Part shown: positions 6,785 to 12,659 of the stretch, piece after piece
How the letters are laid out: every line of letters starts with the position of its first letter
Position numbering within the stretch: position 1 is the first letter of the stretch
Source of the DNA: an uncultured Lachnospiraceae bacterium
Lineage (GTDB): Bacteria > Bacillota > Clostridia > Lachnospirales > Lachnospiraceae
NCBI GenBank assembly: GCA_910584115.1
Contig: CAJTYN010000085.1
Span: 1 to 12,659 of the forward strand
Direction of reading: 5' to 3'
DNA: 12,659 bases
Notes under the pieces: generated by a model
Told to the model about the DNA's origin: nothing
The model's database searches: none
What the model saw: the letters and a program-made list of their open reading frames with translations, nothing else
Made by a program: the position numbers and the translations under genes

Positions 6785-9202
6785 CTACTTTTTAAAATGG
6801 CTCGCTTTATATTTGGGGACCAGTTGTGTCCATCTGCTGATCTTCAGATACTGGCGGGCTGTCTTCGTGTATTTCTCGCATTGCGGCGTATCCATGTATT
6901 TATAGACGTTATAGGACGCCTTCTTCTTGCCCATGCCCACGGTCCACAACCCCATATGCAGGTTGTCGCTGTCGATCTCCACCTGGGCGTCCGTCTGGCT
7001 GCGGAAGATGATGCAGTCGATCATATTGCTGAACTCCGCTTTGTAGAAAGCGTAAGCGATGGCGGCTGCCTGCCGCTTCTCCCCGTTTGATCCGTGGGAG
7101 CTGAAACCCTGCTCCGTGAGCATGATCCTGGTCTTTGAGCCGTATTTCGACCGTACGTATTTCGTCAGATACTCGATATTCTTCATGGTGATATACGGTG
7201 AGCTGGTGCTGTTCTTCACCTGCTGGGCGGAGTTGTTCCAGAAATCCGCCTGGGTCAGCGGGATCGGGTATGCATGGTAGGCGATGGTAAATGCCGGGCT
7301 CCCGTATTTCTTCATCCTGGCGGCGAACCGATCCAGGAAGGACTTTGAGCTGTGGAGCCTTCCGGGGGCGTTCACATTCCAGCTGTGGTCCACACAGACA
7401 CTGACCCGGGCATTTTTACATCTGCTCTTGACGGCCATGTAAACAGTCTGGTATGTATCAGCGTAGAGATCCGCGTTCTTATTCAGCGACGTGGAGCCTG
7501 TATAATGCCACTGGTCGTAGGCGTTGACCTCGTTCCCGATCACATAGTTATTGATGTAGCCATGGCCGTTCTGGCCGTTGAACCATTCCGCCACGCAGCT
7601 AAAGAACGCTTCGTATTTATTCCGGGCCGCCTGAGTGCTGATGTTCCATGCGTAATAATTGTGGGCGCCTCTGCTGCGCGCCGCCGGGAGGATCAGGTCT
7701 GTCTGTCCGTCCACCCAGGGGAGCAGAAATTCCACGGAAAGGTTCATGTCCGCCGCCTGGAACTGTGAGAACAGCCCTCCCAGCGCTTCAAACCGCGCCC
7801 TGTTAAAGTTATAGGTCTTCCCTTTGTATTTATATTTCAGGCCGCCGGGCTGCATCAGTTCTGTGATGTAGACATTGAACAGGCAGTAGTTGGTCCCTGT
7901 GCTGATGGCATCCGGCAGGCTCTCCGCGAACTGCAGCCCTTTCTTGGACGCCCCTTTGATGAAAGGCAGGGTGCTGTCCGCCAGGATCTGCGGGTTGGAG
8001 ATATATTTTTCTTTGCTGATGACCTGGTATTTCTTCTTGACCTTCACGGCCACCTGGAACCTGGACTGGAGCACGTTCTTTGAGCTGTTATAGTTCAGCG
8101 GCACGGTGAACGTGGCCGACTTGGCCTTCTTGACTTTTGCCAGCGGCTTTGCGGCCAGCTTGGTGCTCGCGGGGCTTGAGGCGAACAGATAATAATATTT
8201 ATCCTGGCTCTTGACCTGCTTGGGGATGCTCGCTCTTACCTGCACCTTTGTCTTGCTGTCTGTGATCTTGCAGCTGGTGATCTTCGCACGGTCCGCCCTC
8301 ACCGACACGCCCCCCGCGGCCAGCTCACGGCCCTTCACTGTCTCATTCGGACTCTCGGATACACTGCCGGAGGGGACTTTTTTTGACACTGCATCCTGGG
8401 CTGCCTGCGGATCTGCGGACTGTTCCGACTGCTCCGGCTCCTCCGCCGCTTCCGCATCCTTTGGCCCCTGCGGATCTGCTGCCGGGGTCTTTTCCAACGT
8501 GACGGTGACTTCCAGCGTCCAGGTCTCGCCCGGTTGTCCGGGGATCTCCCTGGCCGTATCGTATACATATGTAAACGTATCCTGATCCATCTCCTGGGGA
8601 AGCTGCAGGATCTGGCCCGTCAATGTCCCCTGGGAGACTTCCCGGATCCGTGTGATGTCCATGTCCGGTATCCCCGAAAGATCCACCTGTCCCTCGCCGT
8701 TTACCGAAAGCGCGATCTGGCTGCCCGTGCAGACCAGCGTCTGGAGCTGCTCCAGGCCGGAAAGATCCAGCGCACCGATCGGATCGCCGCTGCAGTCCAG
8801 TGTCTGCAGCCCTGTAAAATATCGGATCCCTTTCAGGGAAGCGATCCCCATCCCGGCCAGGGAAAGCTCCGTGACCGCGGCGGCTTCTTCCGCGCTCAGG
8901 ATGCCGTCCTTGTCCGTATCCACATGCTCCGCCACATATCCTCTGAATACAGGATCGGGGAACACCTCCTCCAGCACCGGTGTCTCCGTCGGTGTCTCTG
9001 CCGGTGTCTGGGCGGACTCTCCTGCCGTTTCCTCCTGGCTCTCATCCCCTATTGTGTTCCCTATCTGCTCTTGTACGCTCTCCTGCGGTACAGTCCCATC
9101 AGCCCCATCGGCCAGCGATCCCTCCGCTGACACAGGTATGACCGACGCCAGAGCCAGGCACATGGCCAGACCCAGTGCGAGCCATTTTTTTGATCTCCTC
9201 AT
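6785..9202 (-). CDS. Secreted EF-hand/LRR protein with DUF5722-type TIM-barrel domain
   Basis: Predicted extracellular protein of 805 residues. The signal peptide is clear: basic MRRSKKW, hydrophobic core to about residue 24, then VSAEG. A Ser/Thr/Glu/Pro-rich linker follows. An EF-hand loop DTDKDGILSAEE (95-106) leads into short leucine-rich repeats (about 108-180). A second acidic linker (240-290) and a probable beta-sandwich (300-400) precede the C-terminal domain (about 408-785). There, VIGNEVNA (E558), AYHAYP (H643) and MLTEQGFSS (E697) sit where clan GH-A hydrolases carry the acid/base, a barrel residue and the nucleophile. I recognise this as the DUF5722 family, so a glycosidase function is plausible but unproven. 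No sortase motif or C-terminal membrane anchor is seen. The start at 9202 has AGGAGG nine bases upstream; ATG 9223 is an alternative. It begins 43 bases after rlmB with no promoter seen, so it is probably read through from the cysE operon. Confidence 0.82.
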   Translation of the reverse strand: MRRSKKWLALGLAMCLALASVIPVSAEGSLADGADGTVPQESVQEQIGNTIGDESQEETAGESAQTPAETPTETPVLEEVFPDPVFRGYVAEHVDTDKDGILSAEEAAAVTELSLAGMGIASLKGIRYFTGLQTLDCSGDPIGALDLSGLEQLQTLVCTGSQIALSVNGEGQVDLSGIPDMDITRIREVSQGTLTGQILQLPQEMDQDTFTYVYDTAREIPGQPGETWTLEVTVTLEKTPAADPQGPKDAEAAEEPEQSEQSADPQAAQDAVSKKVPSGSVSESPNETVKGRELAAGGVSVRADRAKITSCKITDSKTKVQVRASIPKQVKSQDKYYYLFASSPASTKLAAKPLAKVKKAKSATFTVPLNYNSSKNVLQSRFQVAVKVKKKYQVISKEKYISNPQILADSTLPFIKGASKKGLQFAESLPDAISTGTNYCLFNVYITELMQPGGLKYKYKGKTYNFNRARFEALGGLFSQFQAADMNLSVEFLLPWVDGQTDLILPAARSRGAHNYYAWNISTQAARNKYEAFFSCVAEWFNGQNGHGYINNYVIGNEVNAYDQWHYTGSTSLNKNADLYADTYQTVYMAVKSRCKNARVSVCVDHSWNVNAPGRLHSSKSFLDRFAARMKKYGSPAFTIAYHAYPIPLTQADFWNNSAQQVKNSTSSPYITMKNIEYLTKYVRSKYGSKTRIMLTEQGFSSHGSNGEKRQAAAIAYAFYKAEFSNMIDCIIFRSQTDAQVEIDSDNLHMGLWTVGMGKKKASYNVYKYMDTPQCEKYTKTARQYLKISRWTQLVPKYKASHFKK
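8977..9012. repeat. Three 12-base tandem units in the N-terminal linker
   Basis: Three imperfect copies of a unit close to RYCGGTGTCTSB occur at 8977-8988, 8989-9000 and 9001-9012. They encode the repeated (A/T)ETP linker of the secreted protein, a region likely to vary in length between strains. Confidence 0.6.
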
Positions 9203-9211
9203 GACCCTTTT

Positions 9212-9217
9212 CCTCCT
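9212..9217 (-). promoter_or_regulatory. Shine-Dalgarno site deciding the secreted-protein start
   Basis: AGGAGG on the minus strand, nine bases before ATG 9202. It lies inside the alternative reading from ATG 9223, whose own site (AAAGGG) is weaker. Starting at 9202 gives a normal signal-peptide n-region. Confidence 0.6.
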
Positions 9218-9245
9218 TTTCATGATCCCTTTTTTCTTCGTCCCA

Positions 9246-9986
9246 TCATCTGGGCGCCATCCTCTGCCGCACGGCTTCATAGGCCAGGATCCCCGCGGCC
9301 ACCGACGCGTTTAGGGAATCCACATCCCCTTTCATGGGGATGGACGCTGTGAAGTCGCATTTTTCCCGGATCAGCCGCGCGACGCCCGCGCCCTCGCCGC
9401 CGATCACCAGCGCCACCGGGCCTTTCATGTCCACCTGGTACATCACCGGGCCTTTCATATCCGCGCAGATGATCCAGATCCCCTCTTTTTGCAGGGTCTC
9501 GATCGTCCTGGCCAGGTTCGTGACACGGGCCACCGGCGTATAGTTGATCGCGCCCGCCGATGCCCGGGCCACTCCGGCCGTCAGGCCCACCGCCCGGTGC
9601 TTGGGGATGATCACCCCGTGTGCGCCGGCCTGGTTTGCGGTCCGGATGACCGCGCCCAGGTTGTGGGGATCTTCGATGCCGTCCAGGATGAATAGAAAGG
9701 GCGGCTCGCCTCTGTCCCGCGCTCTCTGGAGGATCTCCTCCACCGTGGCGTAGGTGTACGCCCCCATATAGGCGATCACACCCTGGTGGTTCCCCGTCTC
9801 TGAGAGCTGGTCCAGCCGCTCCCGGGAGACGAAGCGTATCACGGTATCGCCTTTTTTTGCCTTTCTCACGATCGACGACACCGGGCCGTCCTTACATCCG
9901 TCCAGGACGAATAGCTTGTCCAGCGGGTGGCCGGCGCGCTGGGCTTCCGCCACGGCATGGCGTCCTTCTATCTGTTGTCTGTCCAT
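9246..9986 (-). CDS. rlmB: 23S rRNA (guanosine-2'-O-)-methyltransferase RlmB / TrmH family
   Basis: SPOUT-class RNA 2'-O-methyltransferase of 246 residues. In the RlmB family it uses S-adenosylmethionine to methylate a ribose in the peptidyl-transferase region of 23S rRNA (G2251 in E. coli). A small N-terminal substrate-binding domain (EGRHAVAEA, 7-15) is followed by the three SPOUT motifs. Motif 1 is LDGIEDPHNLGAVIRTANQA (101-120), with N109 and R115. Motif 2 is LVIGGEGAGV (193-202). Motif 3 is SLNASVAAGI (224-233). These knot residues are intact. The start at 9986 has GGGGGAGG just upstream and overlaps the mrnC stop by 19 bases. A small internal direct repeat gives DMKGPV twice (176-181 and 186-191). 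TrmH-family members are hard to separate by sequence, but the length and the mrnC neighbour favour RlmB. Confidence 0.93.
   Translation of the reverse strand: MDRQQIEGRHAVAEAQRAGHPLDKLFVLDGCKDGPVSSIVRKAKKGDTVIRFVSRERLDQLSETGNHQGVIAYMGAYTYATVEEILQRARDRGEPPFLFILDGIEDPHNLGAVIRTANQAGAHGVIIPKHRAVGLTAGVARASAGAINYTPVARVTNLARTIETLQKEGIWIICADMKGPVMYQVDMKGPVALVIGGEGAGVARLIREKCDFTASIPMKGDVDSLNASVAAGILAYEAVRQRMAPR
9414..9462. repeat. 19-base direct repeat inside rlmB
   Basis: CACCGGGCCTTTCATGTCC at 9414-9432 recurs at 9444-9462 with one change, and the copies are 30 bases apart. The repeat encodes the doubled DMKGPV of RlmB. Confidence 0.8.
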
Positions 9987-10444
9987 GTTCCTCCCCCTTG
10001 TGCTCCTACATATCCTATGCCTGTCTTGATCAGTTCCATCATGCGCTCCCAGCGCCTGGTCAGATACAGCCAGCCCATGAGCGCCTCAAAGCCGGTGGCC
10101 CGGCGGTATTCCGTCATCGTGGCATGTTTTGCCATGGTGGCCGGGTGGGCGTTGCGTCCTCTCTTGTAGATCCGGGCTTCTTCCGGATCCAGCAGCGGCT
10201 CCAGGGCATGCATCATCTCTGACTGTGCCCCGGCCCGCACCAGAGCGCTGGCTCTCCTGTGCAGCTTATTGACGGGACAATTTCCTTTTCCCAGCAAGAC
10301 CGTGCGGATGACCAGCTCGTACACGCCGTCCCCGATATACGCCAGGGCCAGCGGGGAGTACGTGCGGATGTCCGCGCCGCCTGACGGGAACTGCCCCTCG
10401 ATGAGTCCCAGCCAGTCCGGACTCGTTCCTACACCCTCTTCCAT
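9968..10444 (-). CDS. mrnC: Mini-ribonuclease 3 (Mini-III)
   Basis: RNase III catalytic-domain enzyme of 158 residues without a double-stranded-RNA-binding domain, as usual for Mini-III. In Bacillus the enzyme trims the 5' and 3' ends of 23S rRNA precursor in the presence of ribosomal protein L3. The hallmark YSPLALAYIGDGVYELVIR (29-47) holds the catalytic D39 and E43. YRRATGFEALMGWLYL (113-128) holds E120. HATMTEYRRATG is characteristic of the family. The ATG at 10444 lies within the last codons of cysS (16-base overlap), with GAAGG six bases upstream. The stop overlaps rlmB. Placement next to rlmB links 23S rRNA end maturation with its modification, and the cysS-mrnC-rlmB order is common in Firmicutes. 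Confidence 0.95.
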   Translation of the reverse strand: MEEGVGTSPDWLGLIEGQFPSGGADIRTYSPLALAYIGDGVYELVIRTVLLGKGNCPVNKLHRRASALVRAGAQSEMMHALEPLLDPEEARIYKRGRNAHPATMAKHATMTEYRRATGFEALMGWLYLTRRWERMMELIKTGIGYVGAQGGGTWTDNR

Positions 10445-11844
10445 TTGACACCTTCCCGGGTATCCTCCAGGAGGATCCCTTTCTCCAGCAGCGCGTCGCG
10501 GATCTCATCCGCCTTCTGGAAATCCTTCGCTTTCCTGGCCGCCTGTCTCTGGGCGATCATATCCTCGATCTCCTGATCTAAGATCTCCTCCTTCACTTCC
10601 AGGATCAGCCCCAGGATCTGGGTGAGCGTCTCCAGGACCGCATAGGTCTTCTCCGCGAAGAGCTTCGTACTCCCCTCTGTGACCTGGGTGTTGGAAAATT
10701 TCACCAGCTCGAAGACCGCCGCGATCCCATCCGCCGTGTTGAGATCGTCGTCCATGGCCTCCTGGAACTTCCGGGTAAACCCTTCCGCCTGCTCTAAGGC
10801 GTTCTCTTCTTCTTTCGTCAGCGGCCCGTCTGCCCCCTGGTCCTTCATCAGCCGCAGATGCTCCGCCGCCGTCCGGATCCGCTCCAGGCCGTTCTTCGCC
10901 GCCGTCATCAGGTCCCGGCTGAAATTCAGCGGGCTGCGGTAATGGGCGCTGAGCATGAAGAATCTGAGGACCTGCAGGTCGTATTCCTGGGCCACCTCCC
11001 GGACTGTGAAGAAATTCCCCAATGATTTGGACATCTTCCGGTTATCGATGTTCAGAAATGCGTTGTGCATCCAGTACCGCGCAAAGGGCTTGCCGTTGCA
11101 GCACTCGCTCTGGGCGATCTCATTTTCATGGTGGGGGAAGATCAGGTCCTCGCCCCCCGCATGGATGTCGATCTGATCGCCCAGGTATTTTTTCGCCATC
11201 ACGGAACACTCGATGTGCCAGCCCGGACGCCCGTCGCACCAGGGTGCAGGCCAGGAGGGCTCGCCCTCTTTCTTCGGTTTCCACAGGACGAAATCGAGGG
11301 GATCTTCCTTTTGGCCTTCCCCGGACACCTGGAGGGAGCGGAAACCCGACTGCAGATCGTCTAAGTTCTTGTGGGAGAGCTTTCCGTATCCGGCGCATTT
11401 TTTTACCCGGAAATAGACCGTGCCATCGGAAGAGGGATAAGCGAAGCCCTTGTCGATCAGCGTCCGGATCATCTCGATCATCCCGCCGATCTCCTGGGTG
11501 GCCAGCGGATGTTTCGTGGCCGGGCGTACGTTCATGCCTTCCATGTCCTTTTTGCATTCCGCGATGTAGCGCTGAGCGATCTCCTCGGCGGTGGATCCCT
11601 CCTCCACGGCCTTGGCGATGATCTTATCGTCCACATCCGTAAAATTGGATACATATTCCACTCTGTATCCCCGGTATTCCAGATACCGGCGCACCGTGTC
11701 GAAGACGATCATCGGCCGGGCGTTCCCGATGTGGATCAGATTATACACCGTCGGCCCGCACACGTACATCTTCACCACACCTTCTTCCAGGGGTGTAAAT
11801 TCTTCCTTTCGTTTTGATAAGGTATTGTATACCTTCATGGTCAT
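10429..11844 (-). CDS. cysS: Cysteinyl-tRNA synthetase
   Basis: Class I aminoacyl-tRNA synthetase of 471 residues, close to the usual 460-480, which charges cysteine onto tRNA-Cys in the cytoplasm. The HIGH motif reads HIGN (38-41) within YVCGPTVYNLIHIGNARP. The KMSKS loop is exact (270-274). The zinc that selects cysteine is held by C29, C213 (WHIECS), H238 and E242 (PHHENE), all present. The helical anticodon-binding region follows to the C-terminus. The start at 11844 shares ATGA with the cysE stop and has AGGAGG four bases upstream. A second ATG at 11838 (MKVYNT, the more usual N-terminus, spacing 10) is equally possible. No T-box leader can fit before it because it overlaps cysE. Confidence 0.97.
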   Translation of the reverse strand: MTMKVYNTLSKRKEEFTPLEEGVVKMYVCGPTVYNLIHIGNARPMIVFDTVRRYLEYRGYRVEYVSNFTDVDDKIIAKAVEEGSTAEEIAQRYIAECKKDMEGMNVRPATKHPLATQEIGGMIEMIRTLIDKGFAYPSSDGTVYFRVKKCAGYGKLSHKNLDDLQSGFRSLQVSGEGQKEDPLDFVLWKPKKEGEPSWPAPWCDGRPGWHIECSVMAKKYLGDQIDIHAGGEDLIFPHHENEIAQSECCNGKPFARYWMHNAFLNIDNRKMSKSLGNFFTVREVAQEYDLQVLRFFMLSAHYRSPLNFSRDLMTAAKNGLERIRTAAEHLRLMKDQGADGPLTKEEENALEQAEGFTRKFQEAMDDDLNTADGIAAVFELVKFSNTQVTEGSTKLFAEKTYAVLETLTQILGLILEVKEEILDQEIEDMIAQRQAARKAKDFQKADEIRDALLEKGILLEDTREGVKWKRV

Positions 11845-12524
11845 TTATCCTCCTCTTTTTCCTTTCTCTTCAGATAGCGCAGTTCATTTTCCAGATCCAT
11901 CAGGCGGCTGTGCAGGGCGTTGTTCTCCTGCTGCAGCCTCTGGATATCCTCTTTGATCGGATCGGGCAGATGACAGTGGTCCAGTTCCTCCCTGGGCACG
12001 CGGACATCCCTGCATTTCACCACCCGGCCCGGGATCCCCACCACCGTGCAGTTGGGCGGCACTTCCGCGAGCACCACCGCGCCGGCCCCGATCTTCGCGT
12101 TCTCGCCCACCGTAAAAGAGCCCAGCAGCTTCGCCCCGGCGCTCACCATCACGTTATCTTTCAGGGTGGGGTGGCGCTTTCCCGTCTCCTTGCCTGTCCC
12201 GCCCAGCGTCACGCCCTGGTAGAGGGTCACGTTGTCGCCGATGACGGCCGTCTCCCCGATGATCACGCCGCTGCCGTGGTCGATGAACAGTCCTTTCCCG
12301 ATCGTCGCCCCCGGATGGATCTCGATCCCGGTCTTCCTGGCCGCCCGCTGGGAGATCAGCCGCGCGAGGAAATAATGGCCCTTCTCGTATAATCTGTGGG
12401 CGCGGCGGTATCTGACCATGACCTGAAAGCTGGGGTATAGGATCACCTCCCAAGGCGTCTTGATCGCCGGGTCCCTGTCCTGGATCACCGAAAACTCTTC
12501 CTTAAAATGTTTCCAAAAACTCAT
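11841..12524 (-). CDS. cysE: Serine O-acetyltransferase
   Basis: Makes O-acetylserine from serine and acetyl-CoA, the first step of cysteine synthesis. At 227 residues it is the short Gram-positive type, with a reduced N-terminal helical region (RDPA, 17-20) followed by the left-handed beta-helix of hexapeptide repeats (about 66-165). IEIHPGATIGKGLFIDHGSG (67-86) carries the catalytic His83, and VTLGGTGKETGKRHPTLKD (105-123) is the acetyl-CoA-binding loop region. The C-terminus (about 188-222) is an extended heptad-like coiled coil that ends in charged residues. The terminal isoleucine used to dock with cysteine synthase is absent. The start at 12524 is chosen for AAAGGAG seven bases upstream. 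In-frame ATGs at 12545 and 12593 have no ribosome binding site, and the latter lies within the promoter. It is the first gene of the cysE-cysS-mrnC-rlmB operon. Confidence 0.95.
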   Translation of the reverse strand: MSFWKHFKEEFSVIQDRDPAIKTPWEVILYPSFQVMVRYRRAHRLYEKGHYFLARLISQRAARKTGIEIHPGATIGKGLFIDHGSGVIIGETAVIGDNVTLYQGVTLGGTGKETGKRHPTLKDNVMVSAGAKLLGSFTVGENAKIGAGAVVLAEVPPNCTVVGIPGRVVKCRDVRVPREELDHCHLPDPIKEDIQRLQQENNALHSRLMDLENELRYLKRKEKEEDK

Positions 12525-12531
12525 GCTGCTG

Positions 12532-12538
12532 CTCCTTT
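12532..12538 (-). promoter_or_regulatory. Shine-Dalgarno site deciding the cysE start
   Basis: AAAGGAG on the minus strand, seven bases before ATG 12524. The upstream in-frame ATG at 12545 has only AT-rich sequence before it. Confidence 0.75.
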
Positions 12539-12564
12539 TACTCATGGATACAAAATATACTACC

Positions 12565-12593
12565 AGTCTATGGGAGACGGCCTGTTTTGTCAA
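12565..12593 (-). promoter_or_regulatory. Promoter of the cysE operon
   Basis: On the minus strand a consensus -35 TTGACA (12593-12588), exactly 17 bases, then -10 TAGACT (12570-12565, 4 of 6). The start point should fall near 12558, giving a leader of about 35 bases. That is too short for a T-box or other riboswitch, so any control of cysE here would act on initiation. Confidence 0.75.
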
Positions 12594-12622
12594 TCATTTT
12601 TCTGAAAACAAACTGTTGACAA
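12587..12622. repeat. Inverted repeat covering the two divergent -35 boxes
   Basis: TTGTCAA at 12587-12593 and its complement TTGACAA at 12616-12622 are separated by 22 bases. Each arm contains the -35 hexamer of one of two back-to-back promoters. The arms could serve as an operator, or the symmetry may simply reflect two consensus -35 boxes. Confidence 0.6.
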
Positions 12623-12645
12623 TAAAACCCCACTTCTGTTATACT
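12616..12645 (+). promoter_or_regulatory. Divergent promoter pointing out of the right edge
   Basis: On the plus strand TTGACA (12616-12621), 18 bases, then TATACT (12640-12645), preceded by an extended -10 TGT (12637-12639). The match is strong and implies a rightward transcript beginning just before the window ends. The gene it serves is outside the window. Confidence 0.6.
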
Positions 12646-12659
12646 ACAAAAAATATCAA

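Noticed and set aside
9203..9280. Longer start for the secreted protein inside the end of rlmB
   Set aside because: A start at 9280 would put polar residues before the signal peptide and overlaps rlmB. AGGAGG correctly spaced before 9202 fits better, with 9223 kept as the alternative.
12525..12564. Possible Cys T-box or riboswitch before cysE/cysS
   Set aside because: The leader between the promoter and the cysE ATG is only about 35 bases, and cysS overlaps cysE. There is no room for a T-box stem I, antiterminator or terminator.
12525..12593. Longer starts for cysE at 12593 or 12545
   Set aside because: The 12593 start would place the whole promoter inside the coding region. Neither ATG has a ribosome binding site.

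Overview
The window looks like chromosomal DNA of a GC-rich Lachnospiraceae-type Firmicute (Clostridia). The evidence is the gene order cysE-cysS-mrnC-rlmB, a membrane-anchored GdpP, an EF-hand/LRR-prefixed secreted protein with what appears to be a DUF5722 domain, and a PD-(D/E)XK family protein of a type common in these bacteria. I do not assign a genus. Every gene I can support lies on the minus strand, so transcription runs from the right edge to the left. No RNA gene, CRISPR array or insertion sequence was seen, and no gene-free stretch exceeds about 140 bases.

Right block (12593 to 9246): a strong sigma-A type promoter drives cysE (serine O-acetyltransferase), cysS (cysteinyl-tRNA synthetase), mrnC (Mini-RNase III) and rlmB (23S rRNA 2'-O-methyltransferase). 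The four genes overlap one another by 4 to 19 bases. This block joins cysteine precursor synthesis, cysteine charging onto tRNA and 23S rRNA maturation and modification. A second promoter points out of the right edge, and the two -35 boxes form an inverted repeat.

Middle (9202 to 6728): a gene 43 bases after rlmB encodes an 805-residue secreted protein. It has a signal peptide, an EF-hand plus leucine-rich segment, a low-complexity linker and a C-terminal TIM-barrel-like domain with clan GH-A style glutamates. A long hairpin that pairs completely only in the minus-strand RNA closes this unit.

Left block (6726 to 1930): a probable surface-glycan cassette of five tightly packed genes follows: two LicD-family proteins, a MOP-type flippase, a PD-(D/E)XK nuclease-fold protein of visibly lower GC, and a family 2 glycosyltransferase. 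Paired licD genes next to a flippase recall the pneumococcal tacF-licD1-licD2 arrangement for teichoic acid decoration. The substituent and the polymer here are unknown.

Left edge (1892 to 1): gdpP, a c-di-AMP phosphodiesterase with its own extended -10 promoter, runs off the window and lacks its C-terminal end. The most unusual points are the nuclease-fold gene coupled into the glycan operon, the 57-of-58-base identity between the two licD genes at their active-site motif, the secreted GH-A-like protein attached to a housekeeping operon, and the symmetrical divergent promoter region.
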